Assembly (NCBI GenBank): GCA_964492715.1
Contig: CAZBLK010000012.1
Span: 1 to 64,000, forward strand
Length of the DNA stretch: 64,000 bases
From: CAZBLK01 sp964492715
Lineage (GTDB): Bacteria; Bacillota; Clostridia; Lachnospirales; WRBF01
Direction: 5' to 3'
The translations under genes were made by a program, and so were the position numbers. This document shows, piece after piece, positions 48,828 to 58,447 of the stretch. The stretch's first letter is position 1. Each line of letters opens with the position of its first letter. The notes below the pieces were generated by a model that worked only from the letters and a program-made list of their open reading frames with translations, searched no databases and was not told the origin of the DNA.

Positions 48828-48851
48828 TCATGTCGAATTTTATGCTATAAT
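48828..48851 (+). promoter_or_regulatory. Likely prs promoter (extended -10)
   Basis: TATGCTATAAT gives an extended -10 (TG-n-TATAAT, hexamer 48846-48851). No good -35 is seen, as expected for this type. The mRNA would carry a 120-base leader. Confidence 0.5.
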
Positions 48852-48902
48852 AAAATTGAGAATCAAATGGCAACAAAATGGATTGATTCGTCCAATTCCA
48901 GC

Positions 48903-48954
48903 GGTTTGTTTTGAGTATAACTAAAGTTAGCGTAAAAACCACCCAAAACAAACC
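48903..48954 (+). promoter_or_regulatory. Inverted repeat in the prs leader
   Basis: GGTTTGTTTTG (48903-48913) and CAAAACAAACC (48944-48954) are perfect 11-base complements, with a smaller CTAA/TTAG pairing inside. It ends a few bases before the ribosome site CAGGAGG, so it may regulate translation of prs. Confidence 0.55.
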
Positions 48955-48977
48955 AAAAAACAGGAGGAAATTTTTTT

Positions 48978-49934
48978 ATGGACCATGCAGTAAGCGATGC
49001 AATAAAAGTTTTTTCATGCAACGCTAACATTTCGCTGGCAAAAGGTATTGCCGACAAGCTTGGGGTTAAGCTTGGGCTTTCTGACGTGTCACGCTTTTCA
49101 GACGGTGAAATTTGCATCAAAATTGATGAGCTTGTAAGGGGTGCAGACATTTTTATTATCCAGCCTACAACTCCACCAGTCAACGACCACCTTATGGAAC
49201 TTCTCATAATGATAGATGCTATGCGGCGTGCTTCGGCAGGGCGCATTACTGCCGTTATGCCATACTTTGCTTATGCTAGGCAAGACAGAAAGGTTCGTGC
49301 CCGTGACCCAATTAGCGCAAAGCTTGTTGCTGACATGATAACAACGGCTGGTGCAGACAGGCTGCTTACTATGGACTTGCACTGCGACCAAATTCAAGGC
49401 TTTTTTGATATACCTGTTGACCACCTTCGTGGGCTTCCGCTATTTGTTGATTATTTCAAAGGAAAATTTGAAAGAGATAACGATGTAGTTGTTGTTTCGC
49501 CAGACCTGGGTAGCGTTACTCGTGCAAGGCACCTTGCCGAAAGGTTGGACACGCCTTTGGCAATTGTTGACAAAAGGCGCACAAACAAAAACGTGTCCGA
49601 AGTTTTGAACATAATCGGCAACGTAGAAGGCAAAAAGGCAATTTTGCTTGACGACATGGTAGACACAGGCGGAAGCTTGACAAACGCTGCTGCTGCAATT
49701 AAAAATGCTGGCGCAAAAGAAGTTTATGCTTGCTGTACGCACGGTGTGTTCTCTGGTCCTGCTCTTGAGCGTATTCAAAACTCTTGCATTGTTGAAATGG
49801 TTACGCTTGACACAGTTCCTCTTAGAACAGCAGAAAACATTGAAAAAATTAAAGTACTTACTGTTTCAGGGCTTTTTGCAAGTGCAATTAAAAGAATTCA
49901 TAACGGACAATCTATTTCTAAGTTGTTTGACTAG
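48978..49934 (+). CDS. prs: Ribose-phosphate pyrophosphokinase
   Basis: 318-residue enzyme that makes PRPP from ribose 5-phosphate and ATP for nucleotide, His and Trp synthesis. Motifs: SRFSDGEICIKI, MPYFAYARQDRK (ATP site), the flexible loop region, VVVSPDLGSVTRARHLAERL, and the PRPP-binding LLDDMVDTGGSLTNAA. Length is standard for class I. CAGGAGG precedes the ATG. A DUF523 gene and pth follow on the same strand. Confidence 0.96.
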   Translation: MDHAVSDAIKVFSCNANISLAKGIADKLGVKLGLSDVSRFSDGEICIKIDELVRGADIFIIQPTTPPVNDHLMELLIMIDAMRRASAGRITAVMPYFAYARQDRKVRARDPISAKLVADMITTAGADRLLTMDLHCDQIQGFFDIPVDHLRGLPLFVDYFKGKFERDNDVVVVSPDLGSVTRARHLAERLDTPLAIVDKRRTNKNVSEVLNIIGNVEGKKAILLDDMVDTGGSLTNAAAAIKNAGAKEVYACCTHGVFSGPALERIQNSCIVEMVTLDTVPLRTAENIEKIKVLTVSGLFASAIKRIHNGQSISKLFD

Positions 49935-49945
49935 GGCATAAAACT

Positions 49946-50377
49946 ATGGTTGCTATAAGTGCCTGTTTAACAGGCGTTAAATGTAGATACAACGGTACAT
50001 CAAGTTTTAACAGTGAATTAATGGAAAAAGCTTTTGACAGCTTTTTTGCGGTTTGCCCCGAAGTTTTGGCAGGGCTTGAAACACCTCGTGTTCCTTGCGA
50101 AATTTTTGGTGGAAGCGGCGAAGACGTGCTTTTTGGTACTGCAAAGGTTGTTACAAAAGACGGTGAAGATTTAACCGAAAAATTTATTGCAGGTTCAAAA
50201 AAAGCACTTGATTTATGTGTGCAAAAAGGCGTGCAAAAAGCATACCTTCAAGCAAAAAGCCCTAGCTGCGGCTGTGGCAAAATTTATGATGGGAGCTTCC
50301 AAGGCAACGTTGTGTATGGCAACGGTGTTTTTGTGGCTTTGCTTTTGCAAGCAGGAATAGAAGTTGTTGAAGTTTAA
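49946..50377 (+). CDS. DUF523 protein
   Basis: 143 residues with conserved ISACLTGVKCRYNG, VCPEVLAGLETPR, and KSPSCGCGKIYDG. Cysteines in these motifs are conserved in the DUF523 family and may bind metal or take part in sulfur chemistry. No function is established; this is the complete domain. It starts 11 bases after prs, probably in the same transcript. Confidence 0.85.
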   Translation: MVAISACLTGVKCRYNGTSSFNSELMEKAFDSFFAVCPEVLAGLETPRVPCEIFGGSGEDVLFGTAKVVTKDGEDLTEKFIAGSKKALDLCVQKGVQKAYLQAKSPSCGCGKIYDGSFQGNVVYGNGVFVALLLQAGIEVVEV

Positions 50378-50397
50378 TTGTTGGATTTAACTTGTTC

Positions 50398-50440
50398 AAT
50401 GGTTGCTTTTTGCATGGCAACGGCAATTAAGCAGCCATTG
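50398..50440 (+). terminator. Hairpin after the DUF523 gene
   Basis: CAATGGTTGCTT and AAGCAGCCATTG form a 12-base stem with one mismatch and a long loop; AATTTTTTATT follows a few bases later. A probable terminator before pth. Confidence 0.6.
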
Positions 50441-50520
50441 CTCAATAATTTTTTATTAATAAATGGGAATACTCTATAGCTAAATTAAAAGTATTCTCTA
50501 TCCAAAAAACAGGTGCAAAA

Positions 50521-51084
50521 ATGACATTAGTATTCGGACTCGGCAACCCCGAAAAAGATTTTAAAGGAACACGACACAACGTTGGCTTTGAAACAATAAA
50601 CAAGCTGGCGTATGATTTTAATATTGATATAAACAGGGCGAAATTCAAGGCGCACAGCGGCGAGGGAATGATTTCTGCTCATAAAGCCATGCTCATAAAG
50701 CCCCAAACCTACATGAATTTAAGCGGCGAAAGCGTGCGTGAATTTTTGGCGTTTTACAAACTTACACCAAAAGACATAATTGTAATTTATGACGACATTG
50801 ACATTCCGCTTGGGCAAATTCGCATTAGAGAGCGTGGCAGTGCAGGCACACACAACGGCATGAGAAACATTGTAGAACGCCTTAACACAGACGAGTTCCC
50901 ACGCATAAGAATAGGTATAGGCGAGAAACCTCCACGTATGGACTTGGGCGACTTTGTTTTAAGCCACTTTAAAAAAGATGAAATGGATAAAATAATTGAA
51001 GGAATAACAAAAGCAGGCGACGCTGTAAGCGACATCTTACTAAACGGCGTAACGTTCGCAATGAATAAATATAATAAAAACTAG
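50521..51084 (+). CDS. pth: Peptidyl-tRNA hydrolase
   Basis: 187-residue enzyme that frees tRNA from stalled peptidyl-tRNA. GLGNPEKDFKGTRHNVGFE contains N9 and the catalytic H19. KPQTYMNLSGESV and the DDIDIPLGQIRIR and GSAGTHNGMRNI blocks are also typical. It is followed by an R1 repeat and mfd, the common pth-mfd gene order of Firmicutes. Confidence 0.95.
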   Translation: MTLVFGLGNPEKDFKGTRHNVGFETINKLAYDFNIDINRAKFKAHSGEGMISAHKAMLIKPQTYMNLSGESVREFLAFYKLTPKDIIVIYDDIDIPLGQIRIRERGSAGTHNGMRNIVERLNTDEFPRIRIGIGEKPPRMDLGDFVLSHFKKDEMDKIIEGITKAGDAVSDILLNGVTFAMNKYNKN

Positions 51085-51094
51085 CACAAAAAAA

Positions 51095-51150
51095 GGGTCA
51101 AGGGGCAAGCCCCTTGCGGGGGTTTGGGAGCAGTGACCCTAAGGTTTTAA
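51095..51150 (+). repeat. GC-rich hairpin repeat, type R1
   Basis: CAAGGGGC-AA-GCCCCTTG (51099-51116) followed by a weaker TGGGAGCAGTGACCC piece and AAGGTTTTAA. It lies between pth and mfd. A CCCCCCAAGGTCTTAAT remnant at 51162-51178 adds another end of the same family. Confidence 0.65.
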
Positions 51151-51222
51151 GCTTTTTCCGTCCCCCCAAGGTCTTAATCTTTTTCTTAATATATAATTAT
51201 ATATAGGATATAGGAGATTATT

Positions 51223-54200
51223 TTGGTTACAAAAAATATAACAACAAGCCACAGCGCAATTATAGAACCTCTATCGGAGCTATCGTCTTTCAGCTCCCTT
51301 TTAAGCTGTCTAAAAACAGCCAAAACACCAGTCCTTTCAACAGGCGTTATCGACTCGCAAAAATGCCATTTAATTTATGCAACACTAGCAAACGTTTCGT
51401 CTTCTGGTCTTGTTGTCACCCACTCTGAGCTTGCCGCAAAACAAATTTTTGAAGACTTGCAGTTTTTTTTGGGCGATAACGTTTTGTACTACCCATCAAA
51501 AGACATTTTGTTTTACAACGCCGACGTCCATAGCATTGAAATTAAAATGGAACGGTTTAAAACTATAAACAGCCTTATACTAGGCGAAGGCAAAACGGTT
51601 GTTCTTTCAGCCGAAGCCCTTTTAGACAGGCTACTTCCGCTAGACACCTTTGATAAATTTATTTTAAACCTTTCTGTAGCCGACACAATTACAACAGACG
51701 AACTTTTGCAACAGCTTGTTTTAATGGGCTACGAGCGCAGAGACGTAGTTGAGGGCGCAGGGCAGTTTGCTGTGCGTGGCGGAATTGTAGACGTGTTTAC
51801 ACCACTTTACAAGGCGGCTGTAAGAATTGAGCTTTGGGGCGACGAAATTGACTCTATAAGAATTGTAGATGTGCTTTCTCAACGGTCTACAGACAAGCTA
51901 GAGACAATCCGCATTTTCCCAATGCGTGAGCTTGTTTACGAAGAAGAAGAAATTAAAAACGCAGTAAAGCTAATTGAAAAAGACTTGGACGCAAGCTTAA
52001 AAGCTTACACAAAAAAAGGCTTAACAGAAGAAGCCGAAAATTTAGAAAAAACTGTCCGTGAAACTTTGGAAAAGTTAATCGAGCAAAAAAGCGTCCGTGG
52101 CATAGACGCCTACTTTAATTATTTTTATGAACATTCCGTTTCAATATTGGACTACATGCCAAAAAACAGCGTAATCTTTTTTGACGAACCCAGCCGCATT
52201 AGCGAGCATATAAAAACAACTACAGACGAGCTTGCAGAAAGCATAAAAGGGCGCATGTCAAAAGGTTTTATGCTTCCAAGGCAGGCAGGCGTTGTTTTTC
52301 CATACCAAGAAATAGTTTCAAAGGCGCACAGCCGAAAAACTGTTTTGTTTACTACACTCACTCACTCTGTAAAAGACTTTACGGTTAAAGAGGTTATAAG
52401 CTTTGACGTACATTCAACAGGCGTTTTTAACAACCAAATTAACCTTTTTATTGACGACTTAAAGTTTTGGCGTGATAACGAGTATAGAATTTTAATTCTT
52501 GCTGGCGGTGAAGTGCGTGGGCAGCGTTTATCCGAAGAAATTACCGAGCATGGCTTAACTGCCGTTTACTACGACAACTTAACAGGCGTTAAGCTAAAGC
52601 CTGGGCAAATTGCAATTACAAGTGGCAGCCTTAACAAAGGCTTTCAATATAAACACATAAACTTTGCTGTCATTACAGGCAAAGAAATTTTTGGCCTAGC
52701 AAAAAAGCGCAAACCGACCAAAAAGAAAAAAGGCGCAAAAATAGAAAGCTTTACGGACTTAAAAGTTGGCGACTACGTCGTTCACGACAACCACGGCATA
52801 GGCATTTACCGTGGAATAGAACAAATTGTCCGTGACGACATTAGCCGTGATTATTTAAAAATTTCATATGCCGACGGCGGTGTTTTGTACATTTCCACTA
52901 GCCAAATGGATATGCTGCAAAAATACATTGGCAGTGACGGCGCAAAAATAAAGCTTAACAAAATGGGCGGCGCAGAATGGGAAAAGGCAAAGGCACGCAC
53001 AAAGGCGGCTGTAAAAATTGTCGCAAGCGAGCTTATAGAGCTTTACGCCGAGCGTCAGGCGTCAAAAGGCTTTGCTTTTGGCGAAGACACAGTTTGGCAG
53101 CGTGAGTTTGAAGACATGTTCCGCTTTGAAGAAACTACAGACCAGCTAAACGCTATCGAGGACGTAAAGCGAGACATGGAGTCTGTCCGTGTTATGGATA
53201 GGCTAATTTGCGGTGACGTAGGCTATGGCAAAACCGAGGTTGCAATTCGTGCGGCGTTTAAAGCCGTGCAGGACGGAAAGCAAGTTGCTTACCTTGTTCC
53301 AACAACAATTCTTGCACAACAGCACTACAACACTTTTACCGAGCGCATGAGCGGCTTCCCAGTGACTATCGAGCTTATGTCACGGTTTAGAACAAAAAAA
53401 CAGCAATCCGACAGCATCGAACGGCTAAACAGCGGTGCGGCTGATATCGTAATAGGCACACACCGCATTTTGTCAAAGGACGTTCAGTTTAAAGACTTAG
53501 GGCTTGTAATTATAGACGAGGAACAACGTTTCGGCGTTGCACACAAAGAAAAGCTGAAGCACTTTAAAAAGGACGTAGATGTTTTAACGCTTACAGCTAC
53601 GCCAATTCCAAGAACGCTTAACATGAGCATGACAGGAATAAGAGACATGAGCATTTTGGAAGAGCCGCCAGACGAGCGCCAGCCAATTCAAACTTACGTT
53701 ATGGAATATAACCCAGAGTTTGTAAGGGAAGCTATTATGCGAGAGCTTTCACGTGGCGGACAGGTGTACTACTTGCACAACAGAGTGCGGAATATTTCTG
53801 ACATTGCGCACCGCATAAGCCAGCTTGTGCCGGAAGCTTCCGTTTCTTACGCCCATGGCAAAATGAGCGAGCATGAACTAGAGCGTGCTATGCTTGAGTT
53901 TATCGAAGGCACAGTAAACGTTTTGGTTTGCACAACAATTATTGAAACAGGGCTTGACATTTCAAACGTTAATACAATTATAATTCAAGATGCCGACTAC
54001 TTTGGGCTTTCACAACTTTACCAGCTTAGGGGGCGTGTCGGGCGTTCAAACAGGCTTGCTTACGCTTACTTAATGTACAGAAAAGACAAAGTTCTGGACG
54101 AAACAGCCGAAAAACGTTTGCAAACTATACGTGACTTTACAGAGTTTGGCTCTGGCTTTAAAATTGCAATGCGTGACCTTGAAATTAGGGGTGCAGGAAA

Positions 54201-54747
54201 CTTGCTTGGCGGCGAACAGCACGGGCACATGGACGTAGTAGGCTACGACATGTACTGCCGTTTGCTTGCTGATGCTATAAAAGAGCTTCGTGGCGAGGAA
54301 ACAACGCCAGAGTTTGAAACAACAATTGATGTAAATGTAAACGCTTTCATTCCGTCGTTTTACATTCAAAACGAGGAGCAAAAGCTTGAAATATATAAAA
54401 AGGTCGCTGGAATTGGCGACACTAAAGACTATTTTGACGTTCAAGAAGAAATTGAAGACAGGTTTGGAAACATTCCAAAGTCTGTTCAAATGCTTTTGGA
54501 AATTGCGCTTTTAAAAGCGTATGCGCATAAAATTGACATTACAGAAATTAAACAAAAGAATGGAAACATTGTGTTTACGTTTAAGCCAGACGCTAACGTT
54601 TCTGTAGACAACATCTTTAAGGCAACCGAGCAAAGCAGAGGGCGGCTTAAATTTGTTACAAAAGGTGCGCCGTCACTTGTTTATAAACAAGGCGACGATG
54701 AACCAATTGATTTTTGGAAGCTTAAAGAATTGCTTTCGGTTATCTAG
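51223..54747 (+). CDS. mfd: Transcription-repair coupling factor Mfd
   Basis: 1174-residue ATPase that removes RNA polymerase stalled at DNA damage and recruits UvrA. N-terminal UvrB-like modules (about 1-350) are followed by the RNA-polymerase-interacting CarD-like domain (about 505-590; GDYVVHDNHGIGIYRG). Helicase motifs then follow: GDVGYGKTEVA, DEEQRFGV, TATPIPRT, and the RecG/TRG-like LYQLRGRVGRSN. The C-terminal TRCF domain begins near 1000. The start is TTG with TAGGAGAT upstream. Full length; no frame disruption. Confidence 0.96.
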   Translation: MVTKNITTSHSAIIEPLSELSSFSSLLSCLKTAKTPVLSTGVIDSQKCHLIYATLANVSSSGLVVTHSELAAKQIFEDLQFFLGDNVLYYPSKDILFYNADVHSIEIKMERFKTINSLILGEGKTVVLSAEALLDRLLPLDTFDKFILNLSVADTITTDELLQQLVLMGYERRDVVEGAGQFAVRGGIVDVFTPLYKAAVRIELWGDEIDSIRIVDVLSQRSTDKLETIRIFPMRELVYEEEEIKNAVKLIEKDLDASLKAYTKKGLTEEAENLEKTVRETLEKLIEQKSVRGIDAYFNYFYEHSVSILDYMPKNSVIFFDEPSRISEHIKTTTDELAESIKGRMSKGFMLPRQAGVVFPYQEIVSKAHSRKTVLFTTLTHSVKDFTVKEVISFDVHSTGVFNNQINLFIDDLKFWRDNEYRILILAGGEVRGQRLSEEITEHGLTAVYYDNLTGVKLKPGQIAITSGSLNKGFQYKHINFAVITGKEIFGLAKKRKPTKKKKGAKIESFTDLKVGDYVVHDNHGIGIYRGIEQIVRDDISRDYLKISYADGGVLYISTSQMDMLQKYIGSDGAKIKLNKMGGAEWEKAKARTKAAVKIVASELIELYAERQASKGFAFGEDTVWQREFEDMFRFEETTDQLNAIEDVKRDMESVRVMDRLICGDVGYGKTEVAIRAAFKAVQDGKQVAYLVPTTILAQQHYNTFTERMSGFPVTIELMSRFRTKKQQSDSIERLNSGAADIVIGTHRILSKDVQFKDLGLVIIDEEQRFGVAHKEKLKHFKKDVDVLTLTATPIPRTLNMSMTGIRDMSILEEPPDERQPIQTYVMEYNPEFVREAIMRELSRGGQVYYLHNRVRNISDIAHRISQLVPEASVSYAHGKMSEHELERAMLEFIEGTVNVLVCTTIIETGLDISNVNTIIIQDADYFGLSQLYQLRGRVGRSNRLAYAYLMYRKDKVLDETAEKRLQTIRDFTEFGSGFKIAMRDLEIRGAGNLLGGEQHGHMDVVGYDMYCRLLADAIKELRGEETTPEFETTIDVNVNAFIPSFYIQNEEQKLEIYKKVAGIGDTKDYFDVQEEIEDRFGNIPKSVQMLLEIALLKAYAHKIDITEIKQKNGNIVFTFKPDANVSVDNIFKATEQSRGRLKFVTKGAPSLVYKQGDDEPIDFWKLKELLSVI

Positions 54748-54761
54748 TTATTTGAGTTTTT

Positions 54762-54818
54762 TATAGCAATTCCGGTTTTTAACGATAGACAATGTGGATT
54801 AAAAATGGAATTGCTATA
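54762..54818. mobile_element. Short family-B MITE copy
   Basis: 57 bp: TATAGCAATTCC at the left and GGAATTGCTATA at the right, with only about 30 bases between. It starts 15 bases after the mfd stop and ends 53 bases before the SNF2 gene start. Confidence 0.65.
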
Positions 54819-54870
54819 TTGTATAATAATGGCAACGGTTTTTTAACCTTTGCCACTAGGGAGTTTATAT

Positions 54871-57800
54871 ATGCTTTTAAACATTTCAAAAGGAGAAATT
54901 CTTTCTGTTGCAACAGACGCTGACATTTTTTTGAAGGCTGAAAAGTATTACAGAGAAGGAAAAGTAATTAAAACAGAATACTTTTATGACGTGGAAAAAG
55001 AGCTGCAAATTGTAGTAGCAAACGTTGCCGAAAACTACAGCACAAAATATGTTCGGGTTGCTTTTTCGCAAGACGGTGATATTGCAGGCTATTACTGCGA
55101 CTGTTCCGCAAACACAATTTGGCGAGGGGCGTGTGTTCATGTAACTGCTACTCTTTTAGAAGTTTTTTATGAAAACAGCAATAACGTCCGTAAAACGGCA
55201 AAAAGCAATCTTTCTTCCTTGTTTCTTAAAGCTTTTGAGAAAAACGTTTTTGAACAGCTTGATACAGAGCTTAACTTTAACAAATCATTTGACTTTGCCG
55301 TGAAAGTTGTTCCGTCAATTATGGTTTTAAACAGCAGCGAGGTTCATGTAAGCGTTACAGTAGGTGAATCACGGCAATATGTTATAAGAAATATTTCAAG
55401 CTTTCTTGACAGCATAAAAAGCGGGCAAACTGTAGCCTACGGAAAAGACCTTAGCTTTAAGCACAGCTTAGAAACGTTTGACCAACGTTCAAAAAAGCTT
55501 GTTGAAATAATGCAAAAAGAAAAAAGTATACACGACACAATAACAAAATCTATTTCAAACTACGGCTACTATTCACGCTATGCAAGCAAGACAAACGAGC
55601 GGTATTTAAAGCTTACGTCAACCTTTTATGATTTATTTAAGCTTTATTTAGGTGATGACATTAAGCTTTCTGTTGAAAATGAAGTAGTCGGCAACGTGTG
55701 TTTTGTAGATAAAAACCCTAAAATTACGTTTGACATAACACAGGAAAACAAAACAATTACAGTGTCTGCAAGCATAATTGAATATGAGGAGTTTCACTTG
55801 CAGGGCAACACATATGTTCGTATCGGCGACCAACTTCACAGAGTTTCAAGAGACTTTGCAAAGTCTGTTCTTTTCCTTTTAGACTCATTAAAAAGAGTTA
55901 GGTTTGAGCCAATTGTTTTTGAAAAAGCAGACATAGCCAAGTTTATGTCTGTTGTACTGCCGACATTAAGGCGGTTTGATGCAGTAAGTGAGCAGTCTAC
56001 ATTTGACGTTGACTTTTCTGAAATTATGCCAAAAAAACAACTTTATTTTGACGTTGACAGCAAGCAGGTTTATTGCCTTGTAAAGTTTTTATACGGCGAA
56101 ACTGAAATTAACCCGCTTTTAAACGCTAGTGAAGACATATTAAGAAATTCAATTGATGAATACAAAGTTATGGGGCTTTTAAGGGCATACGGCTTTAAGC
56201 AGGACAAGGACAAGCTTACACTTAAAGGTGACGACAGCATTTACGAGCTTTACACCACAGGGCTTTCTGCGCTGAAAAACGAAGCCGAAGTTTTTGCAAC
56301 GGACGAATTTAACAAGCGTTCCGTAACACGAATGGTAAACAAGTCGGCTGGCATACGCATAAGCGGAAACCTTTTAAAGCTTAACATTGACACGTCGGGG
56401 TATTCTACAAGCGAGCTTTTGGACGCTTTGGCTTCCTACAGCCAAAAAAAGAAGTACCACAAGCTGCGTGACGGAAGCTTTATAAACCTTGAAGACGACA
56501 ACGTCAAAGAAATGGCAGATTTTTTAAATTCGCTTGACGTAACTAAAAAGGACATTAAAAACGGAACAATTAACCTTGAAAAATACCGTGCCATCTATTT
56601 AAACAGCTTGGTTGAAAAGCACGAAAAGCTTGATGTAGAAAAGGACGAGCAGTTTGAAAAAATAAACAGCGACTTTGAAAACTACAGCAACATGGACTTT
56701 GTTGTGCCAGAAAGCCTTGACGAAACTTTGCGTGACTACCAAAAGGTGGGCTTTAAATGGCTTAAAGTTTTAGCATTTTACGGCTTTGGCGGAATTTTGG
56801 CAGATGACATGGGGCTTGGAAAAACGCTTCAAGTAATTACACTAATTCTTTCGGACATGGAGAAAACGGAAAAGCCGTCGATAGTCGTTGCGCCCACTTC
56901 ATTAATTTATAACTGGGAAAATGAAATTAAACGGTTTGCACCAAACATTAAAACTGTAGTTGTTGCCGGCACGCCGCAAGTGCGTAAAGAAATTATTTCT
57001 TCAAGCGGTGATGCAAACGTTTTAATTACGACATACGACATGCTTAAAAGAGACTTGGAAAGCTACGAAAAAATGAAGTTTAAATATGTAATTGCAGATG
57101 AAGCCCAGTTTATAAAAAATGCGGCAACGCAAAACGCTGTTGGTGTAAAAAGCTTAAACGGTGAAGCACGGTTTGCAATTACAGGCACACCGATAGAAAA
57201 TTCGCTGTCCGAGCTTTGGTCGCTTTTCGACTTTGTTATGCCCGGGTACTTGCACAGCCAAACAAAGTTTACAAAGCTTTACGAATCGCCAATTGTTAAG
57301 CAAGATGATGCCGAAAGAAAGGACGCTTTAAAACATCAAATTACACCGTTTATTCTTAGGCGAATAAAGAGCAAAGTTTTAAACGAACTGCCTGAAAAAA
57401 TTGAAATGAACATGTACGCCGACATGAGCGACGAGCAAAAAAAGGTGTACGTTGCTGCGCTTCTTGAAGCACGTGGCGAGCTTTCGGACACGCTTGCAAA
57501 CGACGAAGCCTTTGCTAAAAGCCGAATTAAAATTCTTGCACAGCTTACACGGCTTAGACAGCTTTGCTGCCACCCACTGCTTTGCTTTGAAGGTTTTTCA
57601 GGGGAAAGCGGCAAGCTTGAGCTTGCTATGCAAACAATTTTTTCTGCTATAGAGTCTGGCCACAGGGTGCTTTTGTTTTCACAGTTTACTTCTATGCTTG
57701 ACATAATTAAAAAGCGGCTTGATAAAGAAAACGTAAGCTATTTTTACCTTGACGGCGCAACAAAAAGCAAAGACCGCATGGACATGTCGCAGGCTTTCAA

Positions 57801-58116
57801 CGGCGGCGAGCGAGAGCTGTTTCTTATTTCGCTAAAGGCTGGCGGAACAGGCTTAAACCTTACAGGTGCTGACGTTGTAATTCACTACGACCCGTGGTGG
57901 AACCCAGCCGTTATGGACCAAGCGTCCGACAGGGCGCACCGCTTTGGACAGCAGAAAGCTGTACAAGTAATAAACCTTGTTACAAGAAACAGCATTGAGG
58001 AAAAAATTATTACTTTGCAAAAGAAGAAAAAAGATTTGGTGGATTCCGTTATAACAGAGGGCGGCGGAATTATTTCAAAGATGAGTATTGATGAGGTTAG
58101 AGAGTTGTTTATGTAG
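54871..58116 (+). CDS. SWIM zinc-finger SNF2-family helicase
   Basis: 1081 residues. An N-terminal SWIM finger, CxC...CxH in YCDCSANTIWRGACVH, lies near residues 75-95. A helicase-associated region extends to about 600. The SNF2 ATPase follows: DDMGLGKTLQVIT, VAPTSLIYNW, DEAQFIKN, ITGTPIENSLSELW, and in the second lobe FSQFTSMLDI, LISLKAGGTGLNLTGAD and DRAHRFGQ. Bacterial members are DNA translocases of uncertain role; some assist transcription or repair, and the position behind mfd hints at that. The ATG at 54871 follows AGGGAG. Confidence 0.93.
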   Translation: MLLNISKGEILSVATDADIFLKAEKYYREGKVIKTEYFYDVEKELQIVVANVAENYSTKYVRVAFSQDGDIAGYYCDCSANTIWRGACVHVTATLLEVFYENSNNVRKTAKSNLSSLFLKAFEKNVFEQLDTELNFNKSFDFAVKVVPSIMVLNSSEVHVSVTVGESRQYVIRNISSFLDSIKSGQTVAYGKDLSFKHSLETFDQRSKKLVEIMQKEKSIHDTITKSISNYGYYSRYASKTNERYLKLTSTFYDLFKLYLGDDIKLSVENEVVGNVCFVDKNPKITFDITQENKTITVSASIIEYEEFHLQGNTYVRIGDQLHRVSRDFAKSVLFLLDSLKRVRFEPIVFEKADIAKFMSVVLPTLRRFDAVSEQSTFDVDFSEIMPKKQLYFDVDSKQVYCLVKFLYGETEINPLLNASEDILRNSIDEYKVMGLLRAYGFKQDKDKLTLKGDDSIYELYTTGLSALKNEAEVFATDEFNKRSVTRMVNKSAGIRISGNLLKLNIDTSGYSTSELLDALASYSQKKKYHKLRDGSFINLEDDNVKEMADFLNSLDVTKKDIKNGTINLEKYRAIYLNSLVEKHEKLDVEKDEQFEKINSDFENYSNMDFVVPESLDETLRDYQKVGFKWLKVLAFYGFGGILADDMGLGKTLQVITLILSDMEKTEKPSIVVAPTSLIYNWENEIKRFAPNIKTVVVAGTPQVRKEIISSSGDANVLITTYDMLKRDLESYEKMKFKYVIADEAQFIKNAATQNAVGVKSLNGEARFAITGTPIENSLSELWSLFDFVMPGYLHSQTKFTKLYESPIVKQDDAERKDALKHQITPFILRRIKSKVLNELPEKIEMNMYADMSDEQKKVYVAALLEARGELSDTLANDEAFAKSRIKILAQLTRLRQLCCHPLLCFEGFSGESGKLELAMQTIFSAIESGHRVLLFSQFTSMLDIIKKRLDKENVSYFYLDGATKSKDRMDMSQAFNGGERELFLISLKAGGTGLNLTGADVVIHYDPWWNPAVMDQASDRAHRFGQQKAVQVINLVTRNSIEEKIITLQKKKKDLVDSVITEGGGIISKMSIDEVRELFM

Positions 58117-58141
58117 GTCAAGGCTGTAGGGCATTAAGACC

Positions 58142-58185
58142 TTGGGGAGAGAAAACTTTTCCGAGAAAAAGTTTTCTCTCCCCAA
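58142..58185 (+). repeat. Long hairpin, type R3
   Basis: TTGGGGAGAGAAAACTTTT pairs with its complement around a short loop. The upstream TTAAGACC also occurs at ends of R1 repeats. It lies 26 bases past the SNF2 stop and can terminate transcription. Confidence 0.75.
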
Positions 58186-58264
58186 AACCCTCTTTTTTAA
58201 AAAGCTTTGTTTTTTTGTTGCTTGAGTGATGGGCTTGTGCTAAAGTTTTTGAAAAAGGGGAGTT

Positions 58265-58306
58265 TTAGAGGGGAAAAACTTTTTTCAAAAAGTTTTTCCC
58301 CTCTAA
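58265..58306 (+). repeat. Long hairpin, type R3, second copy
   Basis: TTAGAGGGGAAAAACTTTTT and its complement form a 20-base stem with a 2-base loop. It lies 80 bases after the previous hairpin, in the 331-base gap before malQ, which otherwise holds only AT-rich sequence with the malQ leader. Confidence 0.75.
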
Positions 58307-58447
58307 TGTCTTGCATTAAAAATTTATGTTTAACTTAACCAAAATTTGTGATAAAATTATGTATGATATTTTAGTGAAAATTGAACAATAAAGTTATTCA
58401 GCTTTTAAAAGTTTAAAGGACAATAACTTAACCCAAGGAGGATTAAC

